NCBI GenBank assembly: GCA_007026445.1 | Contig: VDMD01000051.1 | Coordinates: forward strand, 62,001-126,000 | From: Schizophyllum amplum | Taxonomy: Eukaryota > Basidiomycota > Agaricomycetes > Agaricales > Schizophyllaceae | Length of the DNA: 64,000 bases | Direction of reading: 5' to 3' | Shown: positions 1 through 9,537 of the stretch, in pieces | Layout: every line of letters begins with the position of its first letter | How positions within the stretch are numbered: the stretch's first letter is position 1 | Made by a program: the position numbers and the translations under genes | The notes under the pieces: model-generated | The model's database searches: none | Seen by the model: the letters and a program-made list of their open reading frames with translations, nothing else | What the model was told of the DNA's origin: nothing

Positions 1-872
1 AGCAAGCTAGTAAGGTGGGGTCGTCAGCAATCCTTTTGCTGCCAGTAACGCTTAGGACTCACTCATCTGCATAAGGGACGTGTCGGAAATTCTGCAGCGC
101 ACGCCCTGTAAGAGGCTTTAGCGAAATTCTATAGTCAAGCTAGAAAGCAACTTACCAATAGTCTCCTGCTTGAAGAGCTTGACAAGATGGCGTCCTTGAT
201 TGTTACGATTCATGTTGGTACCCATCCAGCCAGTAGTCGCAATGGAGAGGTCAGTCGCAAGGAAGCCAGAGCCTTCAACGCTATGCAGGACCTGCTTTGG
301 CTGCTCAAGCTGATGGGCTCTTCGCCTAGCGCTGCTTCTTAGTTTGCTGATCTCCCTTCAGTACTCTTGTGTGCCACACGCTGAAGCCTTTACAGCCCCT
401 CTGGTCTGTGAAAACATAGAGGATAGGGGTGGGGTGGGCGTATCAAGAAGGGAGCTGATGGTTAGAAGGTTGAGAGGGATGAGGAGTATAAAACCAGCGG
501 AATACGTACTAGCTCTTCTTATAAAGCTTTGCGTCTGGCGTAAGGTCCTCCAGTGCCAAAGTCCTTGATTGTTTGGCAGGGTGTCTGATGGTTTAAGTCT
601 AAAGAATGGTCTAGGAAGGAAAAGGGTGCTCACCTTGGAGGGCGATTAGTTGGCTTCTTGATTTGGGTGGGGCCTGGCTGCTCAGAGTAGCCAAGGGCTT
701 CCGCATGAAATTGAGCGGCCAAGTCAAAGAAAGAGCCTGGGATTTGGATATGGCCTTCCTCACCCTTTATAGGGGCTGGGCTGCCCGGGAACCTAGGTCA
801 CAGTCAAGATGAGGCCAAGTTTGACGACGCAAAAGGCCAACTAACCATCTTTCCCACATGTCTAGCAACCAT
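1..872. other. No supported gene or element
   Basis: I see no conserved protein, no convincing spliced gene and no clear repeat boundary here. The short open frames lack recognisable domains and overlap on both strands. The stretch is less GC-rich than the block at 2.8-4.1 kb. Confidence 0.5.
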
Positions 873-874
873 TA

Positions 875-1387
875 GGGACTTTCACAGTAGAGTTGGGTGA
901 CGGTTGGGTGAGAAGTTGGGTGAAATGTTGGGTAGTGGTTTGGACCAGTTTCTCTGTCCAGTTGAGCGCAACCCAACTTTGACAGTCCCGGTTTCACAAC
1001 CGGCCAAGCGTTCGAAACTTGCCACAAATTGAGGTTCGGCAGGGCCGGCCTCCGGCAAGGCCTGAGGAGTCGCCCAATTTTGGCCACCTGAGCGAACCTT
1101 GTCCCCACTGGAAGTTCGCAAAGCATAGCAAGCCTCGCCAAAAGCGAGCCAGTAACACCTCGGCAGGCGGGAAAGGGCAAGAGAGCCCTCAAGTGTTGAC
1201 GCGGCAGTTGCGGCCGTGCGCACTTTCAAACTCCGCCGTGTGGCGTTTATGCAACAGGTGCGAGTTGCGCTGAGTTGCACAAGCGGGCCCACCCAATTTT
1301 TGAAATGCAACTGGTCCGGATTATTACCCAAAATTCCACCCAACTTCTCACCCAACCGTCGTCACCCAACTCTACTGTGAAAGTCCC
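875..1387. mobile_element. MITE with about 50-bp terminal inverted repeats and TA target duplication
   Basis: The left end begins GGGACTTTCACAGTAGAG and the right end is its exact reverse complement, CTCTACTGTGAAAGTCCC. The inverted repeat continues through TTGGGTG-rich sequence for about 50 bp with one 3-nt length difference, then imperfectly to about 75 bp. The element is flanked by TA at 873-874 and TA at 1388-1389, the target duplication typical of Tc1/mariner-type transposition. At 513 bp with no transposase frame, it must be non-autonomous. Superfamily assignment rests only on the TA duplication. Confidence 0.8.
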
Positions 1388-2710
1388 TATTGCTCTTGTG
1401 CCTCAGCAAGCCTCCTAGTCACTGGGCCAGCACGGCAGAGGGAAGCCGGTAGAACAGGAGGAGTACCTTCCTCTCCTTTAAGTCAAGCCATGGTATCCCA
1501 TAATTATCTCCTCACCAGTATTAAGGTGTTTATGGTCAGCTCTATCCTCCGAGTCCAATCCTCTTCTTCTCTTCTTACTGCTACTCATAGAGGCAGGCAG
1601 CAGTTCAGGCGGAATCAGAGTGGTGGTGGTCAGAAAAAGCGATGAGGAGGCTGTGCCTGCCATCAATAATTTAATCATGTGACCGTGTATATTCATGTGA
1701 CCACTTGTTTCCCAGCTCTTTCCCACAAAGCCTCTTCACCCAGCTCTGTGCCAAGTCTGGGGGCATAATTTACAAGATTAAGGTAGCCCGGTTGTTTTCT
1801 TGCTCTAATCCCAGTCCTTCCAGCCTTTTATTACAACAGGCTTTGAACACAGTCCTGTCACAGTCACCAACACGATCACATGATATAACCAACATGTAGT
1901 AAGCTAGTAAGCTTGAGCGGGCTCCAGCTAGGGATGGAAGGAGTGGGCAGCGGAGAAAGGAAAGCGGATGGACAGGGTTGTAGAGGGGGTTACGCCTGAG
2001 GTTAGTAAGTACGGTTGGCATCCTCTGGAAGGGGGATTCCGTGTTCAAGGAAAAAGCGTTGGGAACGCTCGGAGGTGGTGACTGCACAGTGGTCATCTTC
2101 AGGCTGCTGGTTAAAAGGGGACGAGTAGGATACGCACCAACATGGTCGGCCGGGCAGAAGACCTCCTGCTTGGCGGGCAGGTTGTCCATGCTTTGGTAGC
2201 CCTCCTGGGCCTGGATGGCAGCGCAGGCTTCCTCAATCAGGGTCCTTGTGTGCTCATCTGCGTCCTCTAGAGGGTCCCATGTCATGTCCCAGTACCCATA
2301 CCACTGTCAGCTCTTGTATTAGCTCTTGAAGCGACTGACAAAGCTCTCTTACCATAACAAGGTACAGCAGGATGTCCTTTTTGTTGGACGAATTTTTGAA
2401 TCTATATACCCCATAGACGGCCTCTAATGGCTGGTTAATCATTGTCAAGGCCGAACTCCATCTTTGCACTCACCCACTGGGTAGTGGCCTGGAAGATACT
2501 GGCCTGCCTTGCTTTTAGCAGGCGGCCACCGCTTCGGGGGGTTGGGGATACTGAAGTTGTTGCTCATGGTGGAAGGCTAAGGAAAGGCTTGAAGGCCATG
2601 ACCATGAGGCGGACATGCTGTGTCGGGCAGGCCATGTCACCATGAGGCTCACTCAATGGCATAGTGTTTGATACAATTAATGTGTGACATCGAGCTGTTG
2701 GTGGTACATA
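1388..2710. other. No supported gene
   Basis: Open frames here are short and unconvincing on both strands. I recognise no domain, RNA gene or repeat boundary. Confidence 0.4.
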
Positions 2711-2714
2711 GGCT

Positions 2715-2762
2715 TACATAGGTAGGTAGATGTGTAGGTAGGTAGGCCTGTAGGTAGGTGAG
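2715..2762. repeat. (GTAG)n microsatellite
   Basis: A degenerate run of GTAGGTAG units interrupted by TGTGTAG and CCTGTAG. It marks the left edge of the G-rich block that follows. Confidence 0.75.
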
Positions 2763-2769
2763 TAGAGGT

Positions 2770-4157
2770 GCTTTCCATGCCGAGCAGGCTTGAGGGGGGA
2801 AGGAGTGTGCGGCTTGAGCAACGCCGGCAGTGAGCACACCATGGCCGGGAGAAAGCACAGCCACGCGCGCAAGAGCAGGCTGATGGCGAGTGTGGATGGC
2901 GGCCTACGCCCGGGGACATGGTTAGGCTGGGTGGTGTGGAACGCAGGGGGAGCTGATGGCGGCGCAGGAGCGAGAGCATGGATGCCCAGGCATGGCGGTC
3001 GTGCGGGAGACGCAGTTCCGGTGGAGACACGGATGCGTGTGAAGGATGGCGGGGAGCGACGGTGTGGGTGCCAGGCTGTCTTGAGGCAGCGACGGAGGTG
3101 AGGGTGAGGGACGCAGGTGGACCTGGCCACCGAGGAGGGAGGGGGCGCGCAGATGCGCGGGTGTGGTGGGTACAGACATGCAAGGCGGTGCAGGCGCCTG
3201 TCGACTTGGCGGCGCGGGCATGCACCGGTTTGTGCTCCAAATGCGTGGGGCCTGAAGCATGGCGCCCCCTCTTCAAGTCCCTTGGGGAATGGCCTGGGTG
3301 TGGACACGGTGAGGGCGGGCGGTGTTGGGGTGTCTGGAAGCAGCGGGAGAGGGCATGGAAGCGGGGGCAATGGAGACAGATGGTGCGGGTGCGGTGTTGG
3401 AGACGTGGAGGGCGCGGATGCGTGCCTGCAGACGCGCGCAGGTCCGCGCTGGTGCACTCGGGCAGTGCGGGAGACGCGAGATCGCACGGCGCCGGCGCAG
3501 TGGCTATGCGCTGGCGTGGCTGAGGCTGCGGCGGTGCGAAAGAGGGGGGGGGGCACGGACGTGGAGTGAAGGGCGGAGGCGGGGAGGCACGGTGCGGAGG
3601 CGCGCGTGGGCTTGGGCGTTGTGGGCGGGGGGCGCGCGCGGTGGGCCTTTTGAGGCAGTCGGGGAGGGCGAGAGAGGGCGCGGGTGCCGGCTGGCGGTGG
3701 GGGCTGGCGCTCAGTCGACTTGGCGCCCGCATTGCGGATGTGGACGTGGCACAACAGGGAGGAGGGGGCGTGGGGTGTGGGGTGGGGCAGCGCGGATGCG
3801 CCAGCTTGCGTGCTGTGGGCGGTGGCGGCAGGCTTGCGTGCTGTGGGCGGTGGCGGCAGGCTTGCACCCGCGCAGTGCTGAAGCCGGGCGGGGCAGCGCC
3901 GGCATCCCGGGCGTGGACGCGGGCGCGCGAGTGCGTACGCGCACGCGGGTGTGGGACACGGGTGGTTGCTGCGAAGGGAGGTCAGGCCGGACGGTGGCGG
4001 GGTGAGACCCGGTTCACTCACCTGGCATGGCTTGGTCGCCAGCAGGAGGGGGCGGGGGCGCCGTCGCGCGTGGCCTGGGTCGAGGGTGAGGTGGTGGTGG
4101 GTGGGAAGCCGGGCTAGCTTCCCGTTGTCTTTGTTTGGCAGGCCCTTCCCACGGGTG
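2770..4157. repeat. G-rich low-complexity block, left half
   Basis: The + strand is strongly G-biased, with many GGG and GGGG runs, GTG and GCG repeats, and a 28-bp tandem duplication at 3805-3832 and 3833-3860. Long frames on both strands translate only to Pro/Arg/His-rich or Gly/Arg-rich sequence, as expected from composition, so I do not call them genes. The block resumes at 7154 beyond the nested LTR elements, so it was one continuous tract before those insertions. Confidence 0.6.
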
Positions 4158-4560
4158 TATTGAGTGAGGAAAGCGAGCACAGACACGAACACGAACACAA
4201 AAGGTGATGGTTCAGGACGAGAGAGTACAATGGGAACAATGACTACCTAATCCGGCGGACTTCCCCATTGGGCCGGTCCAAGCACACCAATCCCAACACT
4301 CCCACCTGTGCGCCGGACCGCAAAAGAACTCCCACCTAATCAAGCTCTCACCTAATCCTGCAACTCCCACCAAATGTGCATCCTCCTATATCCATCACGA
4401 GAAGAGAATCATCTTCGGCGCATTCCTGGAGGAACGAGGGGCACGACCCTGGCGGACAGAAGCGTTGGCCGAGGACGAAGGGGCGGGGGAAGCGAGACGC
4501 GGTGAAGAAGGAGGGGAGGGGGACAACCGACGAGCAGGAACGACATGAAGGCGGCGATAT

Positions 4561-6125
4561 TATTAAGTGAGGAAAGCGGGCGCAGACACAAACACGAACA
4601 CAAAAGGTGATGGTTCGGGACAAGAGAGTACAATGGGAACAATGACTACCTAATCCGGCGGACTTCCCCATTGGGCCGGTCCAAGCACACCAATCCCAAC
4701 ACTCCCACCTGTGCGCCGGACCGCAAAAGAACTCCCACCTAATCAAGCTCCCACCTAATCCTGCAACTCCCACCAAATGTGCATCCTCCTATATCCATCA
4801 CGAGAAGAGAATCATCTTCGGCGCATTCCTGGAGGAACGAGGGGCACGACCCTGGCGGACAGAAGCGGTGGCCGAGGACAAAGGGGCGGGGGAAGCGAGA
4901 CGCGGTGAAGAAGGAGGGGAGGGGGACGACCGACGAGCAGGAACGACATACGCGCCATAAGCCTGATCCACCTGGTAGTCCTGCTCGACCTCCGCGTCAA
5001 GCTCCGCAAGCGAGGCGACCATGTTCGCATTGAGATGCACCTTGTCTGAGATCTTCTGCCTGATCGCCTCGGGCATGGCGAACATGCAGAAGGCGGCGAT
5101 ATGCCCGGAACGCCCACAGCGGTGACAGTCCCTGCTGTTGACGTTGCACCAGCGATACCCCTTGTCGTCCAGCCAGAATGTGCTGGGGTCATTCTGGCGC
5201 CCGTCCGACAGACCCTCCTGCTCCTGGCGACCGCGGCCAACACGAGCGGCATTCCCCGCAAGCGAAGGGATGAACTCCTCCTGCTTGACACTGAATGCCG
5301 CGCCAGAGTTCGAGGTGAGCATGTTAATGGCGGTGTCGAGGGTGAGGGCGGTCTGGGAGAGGATGTTGATACGTATCTGATCGAAGGAGTCATCCAGGTT
5401 GATGAGGATGACGTCCATGACCTCGTCATCAGAGACAGTGACGCCCAGGCCAGTGAGGATGGCCTTCTGCGCCTTGACGTTGGCGATGTGCGTCTCGATG
5501 GGGTGAGAGGGGTCATGGCGGCACTGCTGGAAGGCCTTGCGAGCATGCATGCGCTTCCAGGGAGTGGGCTTCTCGTACTTCTCCTTCAGCACCTTCCAGA
5601 TCGCCTTTGCCCCTGTGCAGTCCTTGACCAGTGCCGCGGCGTCGGGACTGAGCTTGGTGTAGAGCAGCCACTCAAGCTCAGCATCGAGGGGCTTCTTGGG
5701 GTCAGGCACCGCAGCAGCAGGGTCAGAGGTGACGTAGTCGGCCTGAGCAGCGCGGAAGAAGCGCGACATCTGCTCCTTGAAGGAGTGCCAATCGGACTCT
5801 CCCGCAAGGTCAGGGATACGCTCCAGACCCCTGGAGAGGACGGGAGAGATGAGGGACATTGTGGATGAGCCGATAGAGGGTGATCAGATAAGAGGAAATT
5901 TTCGTAGGGGTTTTCTGAGGGTTTAGAGCAAGCAGAGAGACTGTTTTTGAGGTTTAGATAAGCTAGAGCGCGGGGCTCATAACCTATTAAGTGAGGAAAG
6001 CGGGCGCAGACACAAACACGAACACAAAAGGTGATGGTTCGGGACAAGAGAGTACAATGGGAACAATGACTACCTAATCCGGCGGACTTCCCCATTGGGC
6101 CGGTCCAAGCACACCAATCCCAACA
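4561..6125 (-). mobile_element. Gag-only LTR element 2, complete
   Basis: A 1,565-bp element with 141-bp LTRs at 4561-4701 and 5985-6125 that appear identical. The target duplication GATAT lies at 4556-4560 and 6126-6130. The half-tRNA-type primer site directly abuts the 5' LTR, and GGTGGGAG-type purine tracts directly abut the 3' LTR. The only gene is gag. It sits within the gag of element 1, so it is the younger insertion. Confidence 0.93.
4798..5859 (-). CDS. Gag polyprotein of gag-only element 2
   Basis: A 353-residue copia-type Gag. The first 190 or so residues are the helical UBN2-like capsid region, with landmarks such as WHSFKEQMSRFF, AKAIWKVLKEKYE and DEVMDVILINLDDSFDQIR. A CCHC zinc knuckle follows near residue 245 (CHRCGRSGHIAAFC), preceded by WLDDKGYRW. 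The last 50 residues are Ser/Pro/Arg-rich. The product should bind the element RNA and form particles. No protease or pol follows, so any mobility would need enzymes from another copia element. The start is the first ATG after the leader and matches the other copies. Confidence 0.9.
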   Translation of the reverse strand: MSLISPVLSRGLERIPDLAGESDWHSFKEQMSRFFRAAQADYVTSDPAAAVPDPKKPLDAELEWLLYTKLSPDAAALVKDCTGAKAIWKVLKEKYEKPTPWKRMHARKAFQQCRHDPSHPIETHIANVKAQKAILTGLGVTVSDDEVMDVILINLDDSFDQIRINILSQTALTLDTAINMLTSNSGAAFSVKQEEFIPSLAGNAARVGRGRQEQEGLSDGRQNDPSTFWLDDKGYRWCNVNSRDCHRCGRSGHIAAFCMFAMPEAIRQKISDKVHLNANMVASLAELDAEVEQDYQVDQAYGAYVVPARRSSPSPPSSPRLASPAPLSSATASVRQGRAPRSSRNAPKMILFS

Positions 6126-7153
6126 GATATGCCCGGAACGCCCACAGCGGTGACAGTCCCTGCTGTTGACGTTGCACCAGCGATACCCCTTGTCGTCCAG
6201 CCAGAATGTGCTGGGGTCATTCTGGCGCCCGTCCAACAGACCCTCCTGCTCCTGGCGACCGCGGCCAACACGAGCGGCATTCCCCGCAAGCGAAGGGATG
6301 AACTCCTCCTGCTTGACACTGAATGCCGCGCCAGAGTTCGAGGTGAGCATGTTAATGGCGGTGTCGAGGGTGAGGGCGGTCTGGGAGAGGATGTTGATAC
6401 GTATCTGATCGAAGGAGTCATCCAGGTTGATGAGGATGACGTCCATGACCTCGTCATCAGAGACAGTGACGCCCAGGCCGGTGAGGATGGCCTTCTGCGC
6501 CTTGACGTTGGCAATGTGCGTCTCGATGGGGTGAGAGGGGTCATGGCGGCACTGCTGGAAGGCCTTGCGAGCATGCATGCGCTTCCAGGGAGTGGGCTTC
6601 TCGTACTTCTCCTTCAGCACCTTCCAGATCGCCTTTGCCCCTTCGCAGTCCTTGACCAGCGCAGCGGCGTCGGGACTGAGCTTGGTGTAGAGCAGCCACT
6701 CAAGCTCAGCATCGAGGGGCTTCTTGGGGTCAGGCACCGCAGCAGCAGGGTCAGAGGTGACATAGTCGGCCTGAGCAGCGCGGAAGAAGCGCGACATCTG
6801 CTCCTTGAAGGAGTGCCAATCGGACTCTCCCGCAAGGTCAGGGATACGCTCCAGACCCCTGGAGAGGACAGGAGAGATGAGGGACATCGTGGATGAGCCG
6901 ATAGAGGGTGATCAGATAAGAGGAAATTTTCGTAGGGGTTTTCTGAGGGTTTAGAGCAAGCAGAGAGACTGTTTTTGAGGTTTAGATAAGCTAGAGCGCG
7001 GGGCTCATAACCTATTGAGTGAGGAAAGCGAGCACAGACACGAACACGAACACAAAAGGTGATGGTTCAGGACGAGAGAGTACAATGGGAACAATGACTA
7101 CCTAATCCGGCGGACTTCCCCATTGGGCCGGTCCAAGCACACCAATCTGTTGG

Positions 7154-7450
7154 GGGTGGCGATGCGGCGCGGTGGCGTGGTGGCGGTGGCGGTGGCGCGG
7201 TGTTGAGCGGGCGGATGGACGAGGAGGAGCAGGGGGCTGGGGTGGGTGACGGTGTGAGGAAGGGTGGGAAGGAGGAGGGTGGGCCTTCGCACCCAAAAGC
7301 CAAGCCTGCAGGTGGGCGCAGCGGGCTCACACATCTTTCCCACACTGCTGACTGGCTCAAGGGTGCTGGGCATGGGTGGGAGGAAGGGCGGGAAGGAAGG
7401 AGGCTGGATTTATACACCCCACTCTTGTCACAGGGTCCAGTGTGACACCG
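7154..7450. repeat. G-rich low-complexity block, right half
   Basis: Continuation of the block at 2770-4157 after the nested LTR elements. It has the same G-bias, GGTGGC repeats and Gly/Arg or Pro-rich spurious frames. Confidence 0.55.
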
Positions 7451-7985
7451 CAAGGCCGTCAACAAGACGTGTCGACGCGTCCACGCGTCTATTACTCTTA
7501 GATCATGTCACGTGATATGACGTGTGGCGCGGGAGTTGGTGCCCTCCCCACAAGACTTCAGTGTTGTACTGCAGAAAGGTAGCAGGCAGGAATCAAGAAC
7601 ATATATGGTGTATATGCTTTCGAGATTAAGTACATACTGACACCATTTGCTGTACTGAGGTTTGCAATACACTCCTTGAATATGTTTAACCTGTATTGCC
7701 ATCTGTAGTGAGCTTCACGGGCCTGCGCCGCTGCCCTCCGGGGAGCCGGGCAATGCCCATATCGAGCCCCGGCAGGCTGATAAGCGTGGGGCATGGCCTG
7801 GGCATGGCGCTACCGCCGCCGCAACGCTCGCATGCCGTGCTGATGCGCCGCCCGTGATGTCACACCAACACGTCAAACGTTGGGGGCGCGTCGCGCCCGC
7901 CCGCCGCTGCCGCCGCGTGTCCTACAGGGCTCGTAAAATAGAAAAATTGAATTCTAATGTATGTAAATGTAGTATAGTACCATAT
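7451..7985. other. No supported gene; possible diverged copy of repeat module A
   Basis: No recognisable coding sequence. The stretch from about 7690 is GC-rich and ends in an AT-rich patch just before a solo LTR. This resembles the A-to-C junction seen in the repeat family at 23-37 kb, but I cannot align it confidently by eye. Confidence 0.3.
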
Positions 7986-8121
7986 TATCAAGAGAAGAAT
8001 GCACAAACACTGACACAAACACGCAAAATGACGGTTGAAGACGAAGCTTAAGTGACAGGGGTGACATGTAACTAGATGTGACTATCCCAATTGGGCCAGT
8101 CCAAGCACACCAACTCCAACA
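7986..8121 (-). mobile_element. Solo LTR with CATAT target duplication
   Basis: A 136-bp LTR. On the element strand it starts TGTTGGAGTTGGTGTGCTTGG and ends TTCTCTTGATA. The flanks are CATAT at 7981-7985 and 8122-8126. It closely matches the LTR of the truncated gag element at 19460-19596, so it belongs to that subfamily and was probably left by LTR-LTR recombination. Confidence 0.9.
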
Positions 8122-8126
8122 CATAT

Positions 8127-9033
8127 AAGTAAAGGGGAAGGGGCAAAGAGCAGCGGAAAGGCATCAAAAGGGACACCGAAAATTTTCGCTGGCCCTCAAC
8201 ACCCTTGCGCTGTCCGTGTAGGGGGCCGGGGCTCACGGCGTGGGTGGGGGGATGTGGGGGGAGGTCTCTTGTAGTGGGGTAGCGCGTTGCCGCGCCAGGG
8301 GACGCGCACGTCCGCGCTCGACGGGGCGATCGGCCGCGGGGGACGGGCGGCGTTGCTGCCGCGCACGCGCGGCCACGCAATGCACAGCGTAGGCTGCGCT
8401 GAGCATCGCAGTGCACTATACGCATGCTGCACGCCGCGCGCTGCGCGGGACGCCGCACAGACGCGCACACATCATGCGCGTTGTGTGCGCCTCGCGCAGC
8501 TGCTACCGTGCACGGACGCGAATGTGTCCGCTCGCAGCTTCGGCCAGCGTGTACCCAAGAGATGTGTACCCTAAAAAGGGCATGCATAACCTCGGAGGAC
8601 ACGCTGGAGCGCTAGGCCTCGTTGACGTGCATGACATGTCCCCGACGGCCTTTGCGCCCTGCGGGTAGAGGCGCAGCAGCGGGCGAGGGGACATACCACG
8701 CGTGGATGGTACGCCGCTCCCGTCGCGCGGGGGATAGCGGAGGGGTGGAAGGGGGGACGTAGCGCATGGCGGGTGTGTGCGCGCGTTGGCGCTGTCGCCG
8801 CGATCAGGGCGACATGGGCGAGTGGCTGCGCGCGAACTCGTGTCACCTCACGGGAGGAGGCCAACAAGGGGCTTAAGGGCCAGGCTCGCTCAACCGCCCC
8901 TTCGGTCAAGAGCCCTGTCAAGGGAAAGGCAGGACACGGTGGACAGGCTACACAATATGTGGTGTGTCTATACCTTATCCTCAAACCTCCCTTTCCAACT
9001 TAGCTTTAGAGCAAGAAGCGCAGTCGCAATCGT
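8127..9033. repeat. GC-rich segment, possible diverged copy of the 23-36 kb repeat family
   Basis: Contains the signature AAAATTTTCG near 8186, the module C mark seen next to AT-rich junctions in the repeat family further right, followed by several hundred GC-rich bases with composition-driven frames. I did not find the D, E or H palindromes here, so membership is tentative. Confidence 0.35.
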
Positions 9034-9414
9034 GTGCCTTCACCCTTGTTTGTTGGTGGAGATGAGGAGGAGGAGGAGGAAGCTTCTGGTGGAGAAGAGG
9101 AGAAGGAGAAGAGGGACAGGGAGGTTGTCACCGAGATCATGCTGGTTCCCATTGCGCCTTCGGTGAGTACCTTTTCCCTCTTCGCCTCAACCTCTCCCTT
9201 GCTGACAGAGTGCTACAGTGTGGCACGGACACCGCCATTGCCAACATGAAGAAGCCCTCTGCGTCCGAGCGTGAGTTTCTACGCCACAAAGGTCTGATCA
9301 AGACTGGCAGCTGGCGCATCAGGGAGGAGTTTGGCAAGACCGAGATCGATCAGCTACTACGCACCGAGTTCGGAAAGATGCAAGTCAAATTTCCTGGGGA
9401 GCCCCACCACTGGG

Positions 9415-9537
9415 TGTTGACTTGTGTTCAGCACCTCAGTAACCTAAGACCCGATAGCTCAGTGGTTAGAGCATCGCCCCCGAGAGGTGGAGGTCCCTGG
9501 TTCAAACCCAAGTCAGGTCACTTTTAGTATCCCAACA
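9415..9537 (+). mobile_element. Short LTR-like unit containing a tRNA-like gene, copy 1
   Basis: A 123-bp unit beginning TGTTGACTTG and ending CCCAACA, so it has the TG...CA ends and TGTTG/CAACA inverted tips of an LTR. It is flanked by the 5-bp duplication CTGGG at 9410-9414 and 9538-9542. The empty site restores an open frame in the surrounding gene, which confirms the boundaries. Almost all the interior is a tRNA-like cloverleaf followed by a T-run. A 5-bp duplication and TG...CA ends indicate integrase-mediated insertion rather than a SINE. Confidence 0.8.
9448..9520 (+). tRNA. tRNA-like cloverleaf inside LTR-like unit, copy 1
   Basis: All four arms fold: acceptor GACCCGA with TCAGGTC (one mismatch), D stem GCTC/GAGC, anticodon stem TCGCC/GGTGG and T stem CCTGG/CCAAG (one mismatch). 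An A box (TAGCTCAGTGG) and a B box (GGTTCAAACCC) are present, and TTTT follows. The anticodon loop CCCGAGA would give CGA with C rather than T at position 33 and no long variable arm, so it is not a normal serine tRNA. It is best called tRNA-like and may act as an internal Pol III promoter. Confidence 0.65.

Larger units (their letters stand above)
4395..6887 (-). pseudogene. Gag of element 1, deleted and interrupted
   Basis: The N-terminal part (6131-6887) encodes a UBN2-like copia Gag from MSLISPVLSRG to the start of the zinc knuckle. The C-terminal part lies at 4395-4560 beyond the inserted element 2. Relative to intact copies, the C-terminal part also lacks about 139 nt between the knuckle and the Pro/Ser-rich tail, which is not a multiple of three. 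The gene was therefore already frameshifted apart from the later insertion. The open frame running from 6887 downstream simply reads into the LTR of element 2. Confidence 0.85.
4158..7153 (-). mobile_element. Gag-only LTR element 1, interrupted by gag-only element 2
   Basis: An LTR retrotransposon on the minus strand with a 3' LTR at 4158-4298 and a 5' LTR at 7013-7153, each 141 bp. The target duplication GGGTG lies at 4153-4157 and 7154-7158. Internally it has a primer site (GGTTATGAGCCC on the element strand, reading as gggctcataacc just below 7013), a gag gene and a polypurine tract, but no protease, integrase or reverse transcriptase. Element 2 has inserted inside its gag (4561-6125, TSD GATAT). 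The outer six bases of the 5' LTR read TGTTGG where CCAACA is expected. Confidence 0.9.

Noticed and set aside
2677..4198. Open frames of 396 and 494 codons on the minus strand
   Set aside because: They translate to Pro/Arg/His-rich sequence from a G-rich tract, both frames are equally open, and there is no start context, splice pattern or known domain.
5101..6896. 255-codon frames opposite the gag genes
   Set aside because: They are mirror frames of the conserved Gag sequence on the other strand. Codon wobble and the zinc knuckle support the gag strand.
9448..9520. A functional serine tRNA gene (anticodon CGA)
   Set aside because: It has a short variable loop unlike tRNA-Ser, C at position 33, stem mismatches, and lies within a unit bounded by LTR-type ends and a target duplication.
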